This document shows, piece by piece, positions 29,181-29,372 of a stretch of 29,372 bases of DNA. Source of the DNA: Paramacrobiotus richtersi (taxonomy: Eukaryota; Tardigrada; Eutardigrada; Parachela; Macrobiotidae); NCBI GenBank assembly GCA_034698045.1, contig JAQGAU010000385.1, positions 1 through 29,372 of the forward strand, in the 5' to 3' direction. The notes under the pieces were generated by a model. It was not told the origin of the DNA, did not search any database, and worked only from the letters and a program-made list of their open reading frames with translations. Each line of letters starts with the position of its first letter. Position 1 is the first letter of the stretch. A program made the translations under genes and the position numbers.

Positions 29181-29240
29181 TCTCGCGCGTAGCCGCGTTT
29201 CTTAGTTTTTGCGACGCGCGAGAGCTTTCGCGCGTAGTGA
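29181..29240. repeat. Right-hand GC-rich palindromes
   Basis: TCTCGCGCGTAG (29181-29192) faces CGACGCGCGAGA (29212-29223) with one mismatch, and a second arm CGCGCGTAG follows at about 29229. Same family as 28364 and 6177, in the opposite leading orientation. Sequence to the window end (29241-29372) contains further CACGCG/GCGAG motifs but no gene. Confidence 0.75.
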
Positions 29241-29372
29241 TTTTGTTACGTTTAAGGCAGCCTCATACTCGGAGTTACGAGGTAAAAAGCACGCAACCAC
29301 GCGGGACTATGAGGATGATGCTCCTCGAGCAGTTTCGCGACCACGCGAGCTAACTATGAGGAAAGCGAGAAT

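Noticed and set aside
1..29372. tRNA, rRNA and CRISPR arrays
   Set aside because: No cloverleaf with recognisable arms, no rRNA core sequence and no regularly spaced direct repeats with unique spacers were seen. The tandem repeats present are short and contiguous.

Overview
This window looks like nuclear DNA of a small-genome invertebrate animal. Its genes are either intronless or split by one short GT-AG intron (73, 84 and 109 nt). It carries TATA boxes, AATAAA-type polyadenylation signals, tandem class A 7TM receptor genes, a histone H2A retrocopy and many decayed mobile elements. The receptor type and compact introns would fit a tardigrade, but that is inference from general resemblance and nothing here proves it.

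Left part (1-13.7 kb). The window holds repeated copies of a composite unit: a plus-strand gene for a secreted Ser/Gly/Asn/Thr-rich protein, a long 3' flank and, in two copies, a minus-strand receptor gene facing it. Copy 0 (about 360-2110) keeps only the 3' flank and a receptor relic that lost its start codon and about 1 kb of coding DNA. Copies A (promoter 2490, coding 3821-4744), B (promoter 7490, coding 7882-8809) and C (promoter 9800, coding 10199-11153) have closely related secreted-protein genes. All three share a promoter block, a TATA box, a signal-peptide exon and a phase-1 first intron. In C the second exon is one open frame of 281 codons in total. In A and B it is split into an upstream ORF (172 codons in both) and a downstream ORF that overlap at an ATGA stop-start; B carries a further 2-nt frameshift. 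In A a 922-bp TTAA-flanked inverted-repeat element lies between the TATA box and the start codon. C is followed by the convergent receptor gene 12081-13058.

Right part (15.2-28.3 kb). Four further minus-strand receptor genes of one close family follow. 15212-16224 has a 5-nt frameshift. 18908-19936 is open except for a nonsense codon at position 7. 23267-24286 and 26904-27944 are intact. Their 5' flanks (and for the second and fourth also 3' flanks) are related, so whole gene-plus-flank units were duplicated. Between them lie a 156-bp MITE with a paralogous empty site, a decayed H2A-like retrocopy with a long charged tail, and a fragment of the C-terminal region of a reverse transcriptase. 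The right end (28356-29372) is a structured repeat zone of GC-rich palindromes flanking a 12-bp minisatellite; the same palindrome family occurs at 6177-6287.

The receptors should be plasma-membrane 7TM proteins. The secreted proteins carry N-terminal signal peptides and have no family that I recognise. The most novel items are the secreted-protein family, its repeated stop-start split, and the receptor family's unusual activation motifs.
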